Positions 44,676 through 53,579 of a DNA stretch of 64,000 bases are shown piece after piece. Each line of letters starts with the position of its first letter. Positions within the stretch are counted from its first letter, which is position 1. The DNA is from Clostridium tunisiense TJ (lineage in GTDB: Bacteria > Bacillota > Clostridia > Clostridiales > Clostridiaceae). A program made the position numbers and the translations under genes. The notes under the pieces were generated by a model. That model did no database searches. It saw only the letters and a program-made list of their open reading frames with translations, and had not been told where the DNA came from. The stretch covers positions 62,001 to 126,000 of the forward strand of contig NZ_AMQH01000005.1 in assembly GCF_000300195.1 (NCBI RefSeq). The letters run 5' to 3'.

Positions 44676-46703
44676 ATGATTTCAATTACTAACGTAGATG
44701 TTGAATTTTATGATATTCTTTCGGACCCTGTAATAATTATTGGTGAGAATAATAAGATTTTGTACTGCAATGAAAGAGCTATAAGATTTTTAAGATTCTC
44801 CACCTTAATGGAGATAAAGAATTTGCCATTAGATAGTTTTGTACAGTTTATGGGTGATGAAGAAGTAAAATTTAATTATGAGTTTTTAAGCCAAAGAAAA
44901 ATATTGAATAGAATAAGAACTAAGATAAGCACATCTTTTCATGAGAATATTAACGTTGAGATAGTTGGCAAAGGTGTTGTTTTTGATGGGATGGAAGCCA
45001 TGCTGCTTTTGTTCAAGTTAGATGACTTACTTCACGAAGAGCAAAAGCTAGTTAATGATTATTTTGCGGATATAACAAGCAATGGATATAAAGACCTAGA
45101 AACAGTAGAAGATAATATTCAGGTGGAAGGATTGAATCAACTTAGTGAAGGAACTTTAAAAACTATAATTACCCATACACCTAATTCTGTGATTTTAGTT
45201 AAAAAAGGAGCAATCCTATTTGCTAATAAGGCAGGGGTTGAGCTTCTAGGCAAAGAAAGTGAGAAGGAAGTATTAGGGAAAGATTTCTTTGAGTTAGTTA
45301 AGTTTGATTTAGATGCAAAAGAAAATGTCATAAGTGATGCTAAAAAGTTAATGGTTAGTGATACAATGCTACCAGTAGTGGAAAGAAAGCTTACAAGAAA
45401 AGATGGCTCGCAAATTTATGCAGAATTAACAGCTATGTGTTTTAAAGAAAATGAAGAAATTTTCACCTTATTTATTGGTAAGAATATTACTAAAAAGGTA
45501 GTGGCTGAACAATGTCTTCAACGAAATCAAGCAAACTACTCTAAAATACTTCAATTCATGCCTTTTGGAGTAGCTATTTATAATGAAGATAAAGTTACAT
45601 TTTCTAATGATGCCTTGTTTAAAATACTTGGAGTTCAATCCTTAAATGAGCTAAATAAAAAGAAAATTTTTGATTTTGTTCATAAGGATAGTTTAAAAGA
45701 AGGCTTTCAAATGTATAGGACTGTATATAAAAATATACAGCAATCAGAATTTAAAGAAATGATTTTAAAAAGAAAAAATGGCACAAAAGTTCAAGTGGAG
45801 ATGGGGGCAGTACCCATATTTTTTGATAATAAGATGTCAGTGATTTTTGTTATTCATGATATAATGGAGAGAAAAAAAGCAGAAAAAGATAAATTTAAAC
45901 TGGACCAAGCGTTAAAGTACGATAAGCTAAAAACTGAATTTATTTCTAACGTATCACATGAATTGAAAACTCCATTAAATATAATATTAAGCATCGTTCA
46001 AGTATTAGAGTTTAATCAAGGAAAAGAAGCAAAACATTTAGATAAGAATAAGTACTTAGGTGTTATGAAGCAAAATTGTTATAGGTTACTAAGGCTTATA
46101 AATAATTTAATTGATATTACTCGAATTGATGTAGGATATTTAAAAATGGATTTCGGAAATTATGATATTGTGAAAGTTATTGAGGATATAACTTTATCTA
46201 CAGTAGAATATATTGAGAATAAAGGAATGTCCATAATTTTTGATACGGATGTTGAAGAGAAAATTATTGGTATAGATAGAGAAAACATGGAGAGAGTAAT
46301 GCTTAACTTGCTTTCTAATGCAGTTAAGTTCTCAAAGGAAAATGGTGAAATATACGTAAAACTATCGGACTTGGGAGAAAAGGTAAGGATATCTGTAAAG
46401 GATAATGGCATAGGTATACCTAAAAATATGCATAAGAAAATATTTGAAAGATTTGTACAAAGTGAATCTCTATTTACTAGATCTCATGAAGGTAGTGGAA
46501 TTGGGTTATCCCTAGTTAAATCTATAATGCAAGCTCATGGTGGACAAGTTTATGTTAAGAGTAAGGAAAATAGGGGCAGTGAGTTTATATTAGAACTTCC
46601 AAACATACTTTCAAAAAAGGAAAGTATAGCAGAACAAAAAAAAGCTGCTAATGCAGGAAATGTACAAAAAATACAATTAGAATTTTCAGATATATATAGC
46701 TAG
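44676..46703 (+). CDS. PAS-domain sensor histidine kinase (orphan)
   Basis: This protein of about 675 residues has no membrane helix, so it senses inside the cell. Three PAS-like regions lie at roughly 1-110, 155-285 and 286-400; KKGAILFANKAGVELLG and VEMGAVPIFFDNKMSVIFVIHDI are typical parts. HisKA follows (FISNVSHELKTPLNIIL, phosphorylated His). The ATPase domain then shows MLNLLSNAVKFSKENG (N box), VKDNGIGIPKNM (G1) and GSGIGLSLVKSIMQAHGG (G2). No response regulator gene is adjacent, as with the orphan kinases that feed Spo0A in Clostridia, but that link is only inference. The start at 44676 is fixed by AGGAGG. Confidence 0.88.
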   Translation: MISITNVDVEFYDILSDPVIIIGENNKILYCNERAIRFLRFSTLMEIKNLPLDSFVQFMGDEEVKFNYEFLSQRKILNRIRTKISTSFHENINVEIVGKGVVFDGMEAMLLLFKLDDLLHEEQKLVNDYFADITSNGYKDLETVEDNIQVEGLNQLSEGTLKTIITHTPNSVILVKKGAILFANKAGVELLGKESEKEVLGKDFFELVKFDLDAKENVISDAKKLMVSDTMLPVVERKLTRKDGSQIYAELTAMCFKENEEIFTLFIGKNITKKVVAEQCLQRNQANYSKILQFMPFGVAIYNEDKVTFSNDALFKILGVQSLNELNKKKIFDFVHKDSLKEGFQMYRTVYKNIQQSEFKEMILKRKNGTKVQVEMGAVPIFFDNKMSVIFVIHDIMERKKAEKDKFKLDQALKYDKLKTEFISNVSHELKTPLNIILSIVQVLEFNQGKEAKHLDKNKYLGVMKQNCYRLLRLINNLIDITRIDVGYLKMDFGNYDIVKVIEDITLSTVEYIENKGMSIIFDTDVEEKIIGIDRENMERVMLNLLSNAVKFSKENGEIYVKLSDLGEKVRISVKDNGIGIPKNMHKKIFERFVQSESLFTRSHEGSGIGLSLVKSIMQAHGGQVYVKSKENRGSEFILELPNILSKKESIAEQKKAANAGNVQKIQLEFSDIYS

Positions 46704-46979
46704 TATAGAGCATTATTAGGAGATAATAAAACAAGATTATAGCTAGCCTACAGAGTATGTTTTTTTATACTTTGTAACACAGGTTATTGATGTTTAATTA
46801 CTAAGGATATTTTAATAAACAAGTACAATATGATTATAGGATTACTAAATTATAGAATTTGGAAAAAATATTTACAAAGTGTTAACACATATTTATTGTT
46901 ATTTTTTTCAAAGGATGATTATAAAGTTCTAGCATGGATAAAATCCTTAAAAGAAGAATATATATTTTGGAGGTAAACC

Positions 46980-47321
46980 ATGAATAGAATTGTTTTAGTT
47001 GGAAGATTGACTAGAGACCCAGAAATGAAAGTTCTGGAGGATAATAACAAGGTATTAACTAGAATTATGTTAGCAGTAGATAGACCTTATAAGACCCCAG
47101 CGGGAGAAAAGCAAGTGGATTTTATACCAGTAGTGCTTTGGGGAAAGAAAGCAGAAATAGTTAGTGAATATTTAGTTAAGGGAAGTATAATAAGTGTTAC
47201 TGGGAGACTTCAAACAAAAGTTTATGAGAATGCGGAAGGCCAAAGAAAGTTTATTTCGGAGGTAATCGCAGATGAATTCCAATTTATGAGCAGTAAAAGG
47301 GCAAATGAGAAAATAGTTTAA
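46980..47321 (+). CDS. ssb: Short single-stranded DNA-binding protein
   Basis: This 113-residue OB-fold SSB shows MNRIVLVGRLTRDPEMKV, then QVDFIPVVLWGKKAEIV and GSIISVTGRLQTKVYE. It ends at FMSSKRANEKIV, so it lacks the flexible linker and the acidic DDDIPF-type tip used by the main SSB to recruit repair proteins. It is therefore probably a second, specialised SSB. The gene stands alone. TTTTGGAGGTAAACC is its ribosome site. Confidence 0.88.
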   Translation: MNRIVLVGRLTRDPEMKVLEDNNKVLTRIMLAVDRPYKTPAGEKQVDFIPVVLWGKKAEIVSEYLVKGSIISVTGRLQTKVYENAEGQRKFISEVIADEFQFMSSKRANEKIV

Positions 47322-47538
47322 ATAACTTCATATATAACTTCATAAATAAGTTTAGTTAATTGGAGAAATGTGTTTAGCGTTACTTGATAATGTTAAATTA
47401 TTTCTCTTTATTTTTTTGTGTGCACTGAATTAATTATATGAATTAATCGTCTAGAAAGAGGTTTGGCTATGAAACAAATTTCATAAGTTTTAATATTTTG
47501 AAAACTATTTAAAAGTATATAAATATCTATGAAAAACT

Positions 47539-47547
47539 TGGTATAAT
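47539..47547 (+). promoter_or_regulatory. Extended -10 promoter of the MoxR operon
   Basis: TGGTATAAT lies 27 bases before the MoxR gene start at 47575, with no strong -35. Confidence 0.45.
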
Positions 47548-47574
47548 ATATTCATATAGTTAGGAGGTTAATTT

Positions 47575-48525
47575 ATGGAGATTATAAAGTTTCAACAATT
47601 TAGTGAAAAGGTTAGGGGAAATATTGGAAAGGTAATAATAGGAAAGAAGGAAAATATAGACAAGATAACAGTAGCCTTTATTACCTCGGGTCATGTACTG
47701 TTAGAAGATGTTCCAGGGCTTGGAAAGACGAAACTATCGAGAAGTTTAGCTAAAACTATGAATTGCAGTTTTAAAAGAATTCAGTTTACTCCAGATTTAT
47801 TACCATCAGACTTAACAGGGATTTATTTTTATAACCAACGTAGTCAAGATTTTGAGTTTAGAGAAGGACCCCTCTTAAGTCAGATAGTATTGGCAGATGA
47901 AATAAATAGGGCTACTCCGAGAACACAATCTGCTCTTTTAGAGTGTATGGAGGAAAGACAAATTACGGTGGAAGGAAACACTATTCCTTTAAAAAAACCT
48001 TTCTTTGTTATAGCAACGCAAAACCCTGTAGAGCAATTCGGAACTTTCCCATTACCAGAAGCACAGCTAGATAGATTTTTTATTAAGCTTTCCATGGGTT
48101 ATCCAGATTATAATGAAGAAAAGCAAATGTTAGATAGATTTATGGAGTCAGACCCCTTAGATACCTTACAATCAGTTGTAACTATGGAAGAGATAGAGTA
48201 TGTACAAAATAACTACAGTAAGGTTCATGTAAGCGAAGAAATTAAGAACTACATTTTGGACATTGTTAAGGCTACAAGAGTTCATAAAGAAATTGAACTT
48301 GGATGCAGCCCTAGAGCATCCTTAAATATGATGAAGGGGTGTCAAGCTTTAGCAGCCATCAGAGGAAGAGATTATGTTATTCCAGAAGATGTAAAAGAAC
48401 TTGCAGTACCAATTATGAGTCATAGAATTATAGTTAAAAATGAAATAAATATTGGAAATAATAAAGCACAAAGCGTAATTAATGATATATTGAATACTGT
48501 TGAAACTCCCTTAGAAAAAATATAG
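47575..48525 (+). CDS. MoxR-family AAA+ ATPase
   Basis: This 316-residue ATPase has Walker A VPGLGKTKLS (48-57), Walker B with VLADEINRATPRTQSALLE in parts, and sensor IATQNPVEQFGTFPLPEAQLDRF, the hallmark of MoxR. ERQITVEGNTIPL lies between. MoxR proteins act as chaperone-like remodelers with DUF58 (VWA-type) partners, and such a gene follows after 10 bases. TTAGGAGG precedes the ATG. The biological client is unknown. Confidence 0.92.
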   Translation: MEIIKFQQFSEKVRGNIGKVIIGKKENIDKITVAFITSGHVLLEDVPGLGKTKLSRSLAKTMNCSFKRIQFTPDLLPSDLTGIYFYNQRSQDFEFREGPLLSQIVLADEINRATPRTQSALLECMEERQITVEGNTIPLKKPFFVIATQNPVEQFGTFPLPEAQLDRFFIKLSMGYPDYNEEKQMLDRFMESDPLDTLQSVVTMEEIEYVQNNYSKVHVSEEIKNYILDIVKATRVHKEIELGCSPRASLNMMKGCQALAAIRGRDYVIPEDVKELAVPIMSHRIIVKNEINIGNNKAQSVINDILNTVETPLEKI

Positions 48526-48535
48526 GGGTGATACC

Positions 48536-49663
48536 ATGTTATTTCAATATTTATTCTTAATAGCTCTGGTTGCCTTGCTTGTGATATTTGCTGATTTTAC
48601 CAGAAGAAAGGGCTTTGACAATCTTAAAATATATAGAACTATAGACAACAATAGAATAGTAGAAGGTGAAACCTTTGAAATGACTATGGTACTAGAAAAT
48701 AATAAGAGACTACCCTTATTTTTTCTGGCAATTGAAGAGAAAATTCCATCAGGATTAAAATATGCTAATGACGCAACCATGTTTAGGGAAGGCAATGATA
48801 TTTGGCATGTTAGTAAGTATTCGGTTAAATGGTATGAAAGAAAGAAAAGAATATATACTCTAGTAGGTGCTGAGAGAGGTACTTACTTAATAAAAAATAT
48901 GAGAATAAATGTAGGAGATATATTTGGATTTTCTGCTAATACCAAAGAGGAAGAAGATTATGTAGAAATTTTAGTTTATCCAAGAATTCATGGTATTAAT
49001 AAGTATGAGTTTGATATCACTAATTTTCAAGGAGAAGATGCTGTTAGAAGGTGGATACACAAGGACCCTCTTTTTATTAAAGGGATAAGAGAATATAATG
49101 TTGAAGATAGAATGAAGGATATCCATTGGAAGTCCAGTTTAAAAATGAATAAGCTTATGGTTAAAGACTATGACTATACCTCAGAACGAGAGCTAGTTAT
49201 AATTTTAAACCTTCAATGTGGAGATCCGTACTGGACAAACATTCAAAAAGATGCTATTGACTCAGGAGCTAGGATTGCAGCTTCTCTAGCAGCTAAGGCT
49301 TTAAAGGAAGGAATTCCTACTGGACTTTGGACAAACGCTCAGTTAGTAACCTTTGACACTAAAGCTCCAAATGAAATAAAGCCAGCTATGAATAGTTTTA
49401 CTAGCATTATGGAGATGTGTGCAAGAGTAGATTTAGCTATAAAGTGCGATTTTAATGAGTATTTAACTAGCAGGCTTCAACACTTAAATCCTAATTGTAC
49501 CTATGTAATTATATCCCCATACTTTAATGACAAGGATATAAACCTAATAACTAAGATGAGAAAAAATGGGTATAGGTTAAAAATTATAGATGTTTCTTTA
49601 AAATCCTCATTACCCAATATTGAGGGTATAGAAAAAATAGTATATAAAGGGGGAGTAAAATAA
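48536..49663 (+). CDS. DUF58 protein, MoxR partner
   Basis: The 375-residue protein starts with a membrane helix (YLFLIALVALLVIFADF). Residues 30-130 look like a beta-rich extracytoplasmic or linker region. The DUF58 signature lies near residue 175: IREYNVEDRMKDIHWKSSLKMNKLMVKDYD, read in blocks. The C-terminal VWA-like fold includes ELVIILNLQCG. It overlaps the next gene by one base (TAATG). MoxR and DUF58 genes occur together widely. Confidence 0.87.
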   Translation: MLFQYLFLIALVALLVIFADFTRRKGFDNLKIYRTIDNNRIVEGETFEMTMVLENNKRLPLFFLAIEEKIPSGLKYANDATMFREGNDIWHVSKYSVKWYERKKRIYTLVGAERGTYLIKNMRINVGDIFGFSANTKEEEDYVEILVYPRIHGINKYEFDITNFQGEDAVRRWIHKDPLFIKGIREYNVEDRMKDIHWKSSLKMNKLMVKDYDYTSERELVIILNLQCGDPYWTNIQKDAIDSGARIAASLAAKALKEGIPTGLWTNAQLVTFDTKAPNEIKPAMNSFTSIMEMCARVDLAIKCDFNEYLTSRLQHLNPNCTYVIISPYFNDKDINLITKMRKNGYRLKIIDVSLKSSLPNIEGIEKIVYKGGVK

Positions 49664-50919
49664 TGAGTTGGTTTAGGCAAATAAAAACTCTGTACTCTTC
49701 AACATATGTGCTAATGATATATATTATCTGGACAATGTTAACTTGTACCTTCCTAGCTAATGAAGTATCCTTTAACCTTTATTTAATTACTTTGTTTAAT
49801 GTGTTTTTAATGGAGTATTTATATGATAAGGAATATAAAAAGCACATAATTCTTTTAGTTCCTTTAATAATTGGAGCAGTAATATTATGGATTATTTACG
49901 ACCCATATAAAGCGATACTAAATTATTTATTCTTTACAGCTTCAATAATTGTAGTTTATAGAGAAGAACCTAATCAAATAAATTATTATGAATATAAGCA
50001 AAGATGGATTGCAGGAGCTTATCTCATGGTAGGAGTCGCTGTATTTATTTTCATCTTTTCCTATCCATTGTTAGAGAAAATGTTTAGAGTATTTGTTATG
50101 TATCTGATTTTAGTGGTTATTAACTTAAGAGAAAGTTTAAGATATAGCTATAATATCAGAAGCAAACATTCTAAATATATAAACCTAGGAATCATAGGGT
50201 TCATGGTTATTATCTTTCAAGAGCACACCTATAGGATATTCTCAGCTATTGTTAAGTCCATATATGGAGGAATAAACTATATTTTAAATATAATTTTAGG
50301 CGTTATTATTATTATAGTACGTTATCCTGTTGCTTATGGAGTAGAACTTTTAGGTAAGCTATTTGCAAATAGGGAAATGAATGCTGAAGCAGTACTTGAA
50401 GGATTTGCAAAGGTTAATGTACCAATAGAAGAACTTTTTAAGCAGGATACTTTTACAGATGAAGCTTCTATAGCTTACGTAGCTGTAATATTAAAAATTA
50501 TACTAGCTGCAGCTATAATAATAATAATTGTGAGAAGCATTTCAGCCTTAGTTAAAGTAGAAAAAAGAGAAGAAGGTTACGTTGAGCTCAGGGAAAAACT
50601 TAGTAACAAGAAAAAGAATAAAGAAGGGCTTATACAAAAGCTTAAGAAAACTATATTTAGGAAAAGAGGAAATCTTAGAGAAGAAATTCTTTACAGCTAC
50701 AGTGAGTTTGAAAGAGTTACGGAAAAGGCAGAAATTTTCAAACCATATATGACTGCTTCACAACTAAAAAATGTAACAAAAATTAAAGTTGATAATATAG
50801 ATAAACTAGATGAAATGACGGACATATATAATAAAGCTAAATTTTCTCAAAAAGAACTTAAAGGAGAAAACTTAGAAACCGTAAAAAGAGCTGTTGAAAA
50901 TATAAAAGCACAACTCTAG
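49663..50919 (+). CDS. Multi-pass membrane protein with C-terminal DUF4129-like domain
   Basis: This 418-residue protein has about eight hydrophobic segments in residues 15-300. A charged cytoplasmic linker and a helical domain follow, LREEILYSYSEFERVTEKAEIF, then TASQLKN, in the manner of DUF4129. In many Firmicutes, MoxR-DUF58 operons end with a transglutaminase-like membrane protein whose C-terminus is DUF4129. Here no transglutaminase Cys-His-Asp motif is visible, so this looks like a form without the enzyme domain. Confidence 0.72.
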   Translation: MSWFRQIKTLYSSTYVLMIYIIWTMLTCTFLANEVSFNLYLITLFNVFLMEYLYDKEYKKHIILLVPLIIGAVILWIIYDPYKAILNYLFFTASIIVVYREEPNQINYYEYKQRWIAGAYLMVGVAVFIFIFSYPLLEKMFRVFVMYLILVVINLRESLRYSYNIRSKHSKYINLGIIGFMVIIFQEHTYRIFSAIVKSIYGGINYILNIILGVIIIIVRYPVAYGVELLGKLFANREMNAEAVLEGFAKVNVPIEELFKQDTFTDEASIAYVAVILKIILAAAIIIIIVRSISALVKVEKREEGYVELREKLSNKKKNKEGLIQKLKKTIFRKRGNLREEILYSYSEFERVTEKAEIFKPYMTASQLKNVTKIKVDNIDKLDEMTDIYNKAKFSQKELKGENLETVKRAVENIKAQL

Positions 50920-51127
50920 AGATAACTTGTATTACTAATTTTTAATAATTTTAGTTATAGGATATTATGAGTAAATGAAAAACTAGGCTTCAAACACAGC
51001 TTTGTTTTAGGCAAAACTTCTTCTAGTAAGGTTGTTTAAAATAAACTAAATCATTATTTAGGAGTCTAGTTTTTTTCGACAAATGTATAAATTACATATT
51101 GATTAAAGTAACTTTTTAGGAAAGATT

Positions 51128-51240
51128 TTTACAAAAAGGTTGACGTTAAATTGATAAAACATAGGAGTTTACAAAAAGGTTGAAGAGTTAAATGAATGAT
51201 TTTTACAAAAAGGTAGCGACTATTTTACAAAAAAGCTTCA
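51128..51240 (+). repeat. Array of four direct repeats TTTACAAAAAGGTTGA
   Basis: Copies start at 51128, 51168, 51202 and 51224. The first two are identical over 16 bases, the third keeps TTTACAAAAAGGT, and the fourth reads TTTACAAAAAAGCTTCA. The spacing shortens from 40 to 34 to 22 bases. TTCGACAAA at 51075-51083 matches a Spo0A box on the reverse strand, and TTCCGACA at 51255-51262 is similar. This looks like an operator array for the gene at 51465. Confidence 0.6.
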
Positions 51241-51272
51241 ACAAATTTAGTGTTTTCCGACACGAAAAGAAC

Positions 51273-51278
51273 TATAAT
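51273..51278 (+). promoter_or_regulatory. Possible -10 box downstream of the repeat array
   Basis: TATAAT follows the Spo0A-like TTCCGACA site by ten bases. No clear -35 is seen, as is common at activator-dependent promoters. A transcript from here would enter the hairpin at 51348. Confidence 0.35.
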
Positions 51279-51347
51279 GACTACTTAAATGGAAATACAA
51301 GGAAAAAACTCTGATTTATACTATGTTGATATATCAATTTCATGATG

Positions 51348-51410
51348 ATTGTGTCATTTTTAAGGGAGAATCTTTAAAAACTCCCACCATTAAGTGACAC
51401 AATTTTTGTT
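51348..51410 (+). terminator. Terminator-type hairpin in the leader of the 51465 gene
   Basis: ATTGTGTCA (51348-51356) pairs with TGACACAAT (51395-51403), and GGGAG with CTCCC inside. TTTTGTTTTTT follows. It ends about 55 bases before the gene and may act as an attenuator, or end a short RNA from the promoter at 51273. Confidence 0.6.
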
Positions 51411-51464
51411 TTTTAAGTGTTAAAATTTATTCATAGAGTTAGTAATAACAAGGGGGTTATCGAA

Positions 51465-51815
51465 GTGGTAGTTGAAACTTTAATGAATAAGGTATTGGAA
51501 GAGGGACGAGAGTTTACATACGTATATAAACTTCTGAAAAGTGATTTTCTTATGGAAGTTGATGGTAACCAAAGAAATGTACAAGCATATGGAATTGAGA
51601 TAGAAACACAAGGTGTAGTTAATGGGAATATTGAAAAAATCTATAGCGATTGCGAAAAATATATTAGTCCTCAAAGACATAAGGTAAAAACATTATTAAA
51701 GTTATTAAGCGATAATACTGTATCACCAATCCATTTCATAGATATTGCTGGAGAATATATAGATGAATATATAAGTGATTTTGATGAAGAGTTTAAAGGA
51801 ATAGCTAGTTGCTAA
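51465..51815 (+). CDS. Small protein, unknown (DUF6514-like)
   Basis: This 116-residue acidic cytosolic protein contains VQAYGIEIETQGVVNG and KVKTLLKLLSDNTVSPIHFIDI, which resemble the clostridial DUF6514 family, though I am not sure. It has no Cys motif or membrane helix. The GTG at 51465 is chosen because AAGGGGG lies eight bases ahead; the upstream frame from 51417 would begin at the edge of the leader hairpin. Its dense upstream control region suggests tight regulation, perhaps at the onset of sporulation. Confidence 0.6.
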   Translation: MVVETLMNKVLEEGREFTYVYKLLKSDFLMEVDGNQRNVQAYGIEIETQGVVNGNIEKIYSDCEKYISPQRHKVKTLLKLLSDNTVSPIHFIDIAGEYIDEYISDFDEEFKGIASC

Positions 51816-51841
51816 GGGAGATTTCACTCCCTTATTTTTTA
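51813..51841 (+). terminator. Terminator overlapping the stop codon of the 51465 gene
   Basis: TAAGGGAG (51813-51820), which contains the stop codon, pairs with CTCCCTTA (51827-51834) and is followed by a T run. The rest of 51842-52065 is AT-rich with nothing assigned. Confidence 0.75.
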
Positions 51842-52065
51842 TACAAAATTAAATTTCATGGTTGAAGTCTATACAATAAGATTAAGTTTTATGGTAATAT
51901 ATTTAAAAGAACCTAAAATTTGAAAGGGTATTTTAAGTGCAAATAGAAGGTTCGTAAGGGTGGTTTTTGCATATAAGGTATCTATGTCCTAGGATTATTA
52001 ATGTATGTTTTAAGTGATTAAATATTCCTTTGCTAAATACTGGTTCTTTAAATTTATTTTATAAT

Positions 52066-52118
52066 TGTTAGTGAAAATGAATGTGTTCCTTGAGGAACTT
52101 TTTCATTATTTAATGAAA
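52066..52118 (+). repeat. Dispersed repeat family 2, copy E with internal insertion
   Basis: GTGAAAATGAA...TTTTCATTATTTAATGAA matches the family end. The centre carries an extra GTTCCTTGAGGAAC hairpin. It lies in the leader of acpS and ends just before that gene's AGGAGG site. Confidence 0.45.
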
Positions 52119-52133
52119 GAAGGAGGTGGTGTT

Positions 52134-52544
52134 GTGATAGTAGGTGTAGGAGTAGACATAATTGAGATTAGAAGAATAAAATCTGCATTAGATAAAGGTG
52201 AAGGATTTTTACAAAGGATTTTTACTAGTGAAGAAATAGAGTACCTTAAAGGTAGAAATCTAAGACCAGAGTACATAGCAGGAAGATTTGCAGCAAAGGA
52301 AGCTGTGTCTAAAGCTTTAGGCACAGGTTTTAGGGGCTTCGAGTTTAAGGATATTATAATCGAGAGTACTACTCTAGGAAAGCCTATTGTTGTATTGAAG
52401 GGAAAGGCAAAGTTAATTGCTGAAAAACAAGGGGAATATAATTTGCATTTAAGCATTTCTCATGGAGAGGATAGTGCAATAGCTTATGCTGTTTTGGAGG
52501 TGAATTCCCATGGAAAGGACCTTGAATATACTAAAGAAGAATAA
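52134..52544 (+). CDS. acpS: Holo-[acyl-carrier-protein] synthase
   Basis: This 136-residue enzyme transfers 4'-phosphopantetheine from CoA to ACP for fatty-acid synthesis. It starts IVGVGVDIIEIRRI (Asp for Mg), and has YIAGRFAAKEAVSKALGTGFRGF and HLSISHGEDSAIAYAV, all hallmarks of the AcpS group. The GTG at 52134 is chosen because AGGAGG lies seven bases ahead and homologues begin M-I-x-G-x-G. The frame upstream to 52065 is repeat sequence and not part of the protein. It overlaps nnrD. Confidence 0.93.
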   Translation: MIVGVGVDIIEIRRIKSALDKGEGFLQRIFTSEEIEYLKGRNLRPEYIAGRFAAKEAVSKALGTGFRGFEFKDIIIESTTLGKPIVVLKGKAKLIAEKQGEYNLHLSISHGEDSAIAYAVLEVNSHGKDLEYTKEE

Positions 52545-53412
52545 ATTAAGCTCCCTCATATTTAGTAGTAGGGAGATAAAGATAGATGAAACTATGATAC
52601 AAGATGTAATAAGACCTAGGAATGAGGATGGATATAAGGGGGATTATGGAAGAGTTTTCATAATTGCAGGCTCTAAAGGATATGCAGGAGCAGCTTATTT
52701 AACAGCTCAAGCAGCAGTAAGAAGTGGAGCTGGACTTGTAACTCTTTGTACTCCAAAGGAACTTCAGGATATTATGAGTGTAAAGCTTACGGAAGCTATG
52801 ACTTTAAGTTATGAGGATACAGAAAAAATAAATAATATTATAGTTAAAAGCAATGTTATAGCAATTGGCCCTGGTATGGGTAATAGTAGACTGACTTATA
52901 ATATTTTAAGTGAAACTATTTTAAAAAGTGACTGTCCAATAATAATAGATGCAGATGGTTTGAATGTTTTACAAAACAATTTAGAACTTTTACAGTGCAA
53001 AAATCATAAAGTGATACTTACTCCGCACTATGGTGAAATGGCAAGACTTACAGGGCTCACTGTAGATGAAGTAAAAGAAGATAAGGTAAAAATAGCTAAG
53101 AAGTTTGCAAAGGATAATGATATAATTTTATTACTTAAGGGTTATAGAACTATAATTACAGATGGTGATTATGTATTCATAAACACTACAGGAAATAGTG
53201 CAATGGCATCAGGGGGGATGGGAGATACGTTAACAGGAATTATTGCATCCTTCATTGCCCAGGGATATGAACCTTTAGAAGCTACTTACTTGGCAGCTTA
53301 TATTCATGGTTATTGCGGGGACAAGCTAGCTGAAGATATGTTTTGTGTTAATGCATCTCATTTAATACAAGAGTTACCATTCATAATAAAAGATATTATG
53401 AGAAATAAATAA
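52510..53412 (+). CDS. nnrD: ADP-dependent NAD(P)H-hydrate dehydratase, stand-alone
   Basis: The 300-residue protein matches the C-terminal YjeF (CARKD) domain: GDYGRVFIIAGSKGYAGAAYL, AIGPGMG, PIIIDADGLNVL, ILTPHYGEMARLTG and MASGGMGDTLTGIIASF. It repairs hydrated NAD(P)H. The N-terminal epimerase (NnrE) domain, fused in most Clostridia and encoded next to acpS, is absent: only about 30 unrelated residues precede the domain. The epimerase may be elsewhere or missing. GGAGGTG inside acpS provides its ribosome site, and the genes overlap by 35 bases. Confidence 0.9.
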   Translation: MERTLNILKKNKLSSLIFSSREIKIDETMIQDVIRPRNEDGYKGDYGRVFIIAGSKGYAGAAYLTAQAAVRSGAGLVTLCTPKELQDIMSVKLTEAMTLSYEDTEKINNIIVKSNVIAIGPGMGNSRLTYNILSETILKSDCPIIIDADGLNVLQNNLELLQCKNHKVILTPHYGEMARLTGLTVDEVKEDKVKIAKKFAKDNDIILLLKGYRTIITDGDYVFINTTGNSAMASGGMGDTLTGIIASFIAQGYEPLEATYLAAYIHGYCGDKLAEDMFCVNASHLIQELPFIIKDIMRNK

Positions 53413-53579
53413 AAAAGAATATGTTTTGCAAGTTAAAATCCAATAAACTTCAAGAAGTGCACAAAACAACCTAGGTTATTTTATCAAGGTATAATTGTCA
53501 TAATACCGGTAATTGCTGGTTATAGAATGTTACTTTTTATAATAAATATAGTAGTGTATAAATTACTTGGAGGGCAATT

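Noticed and set aside
51417-51464. Earlier GTG start for the 51465 gene.
   Set aside because: It begins at the edge of the T-rich leader hairpin and has no ribosome site; AAGGGGG fits the GTG at 51465.
52065-52133. An upstream in-frame extension of acpS from TTG 52065.
   Set aside because: The stretch is repeat copy E followed by the AGGAGG site; homologous proteins start at the GTG at 52134.
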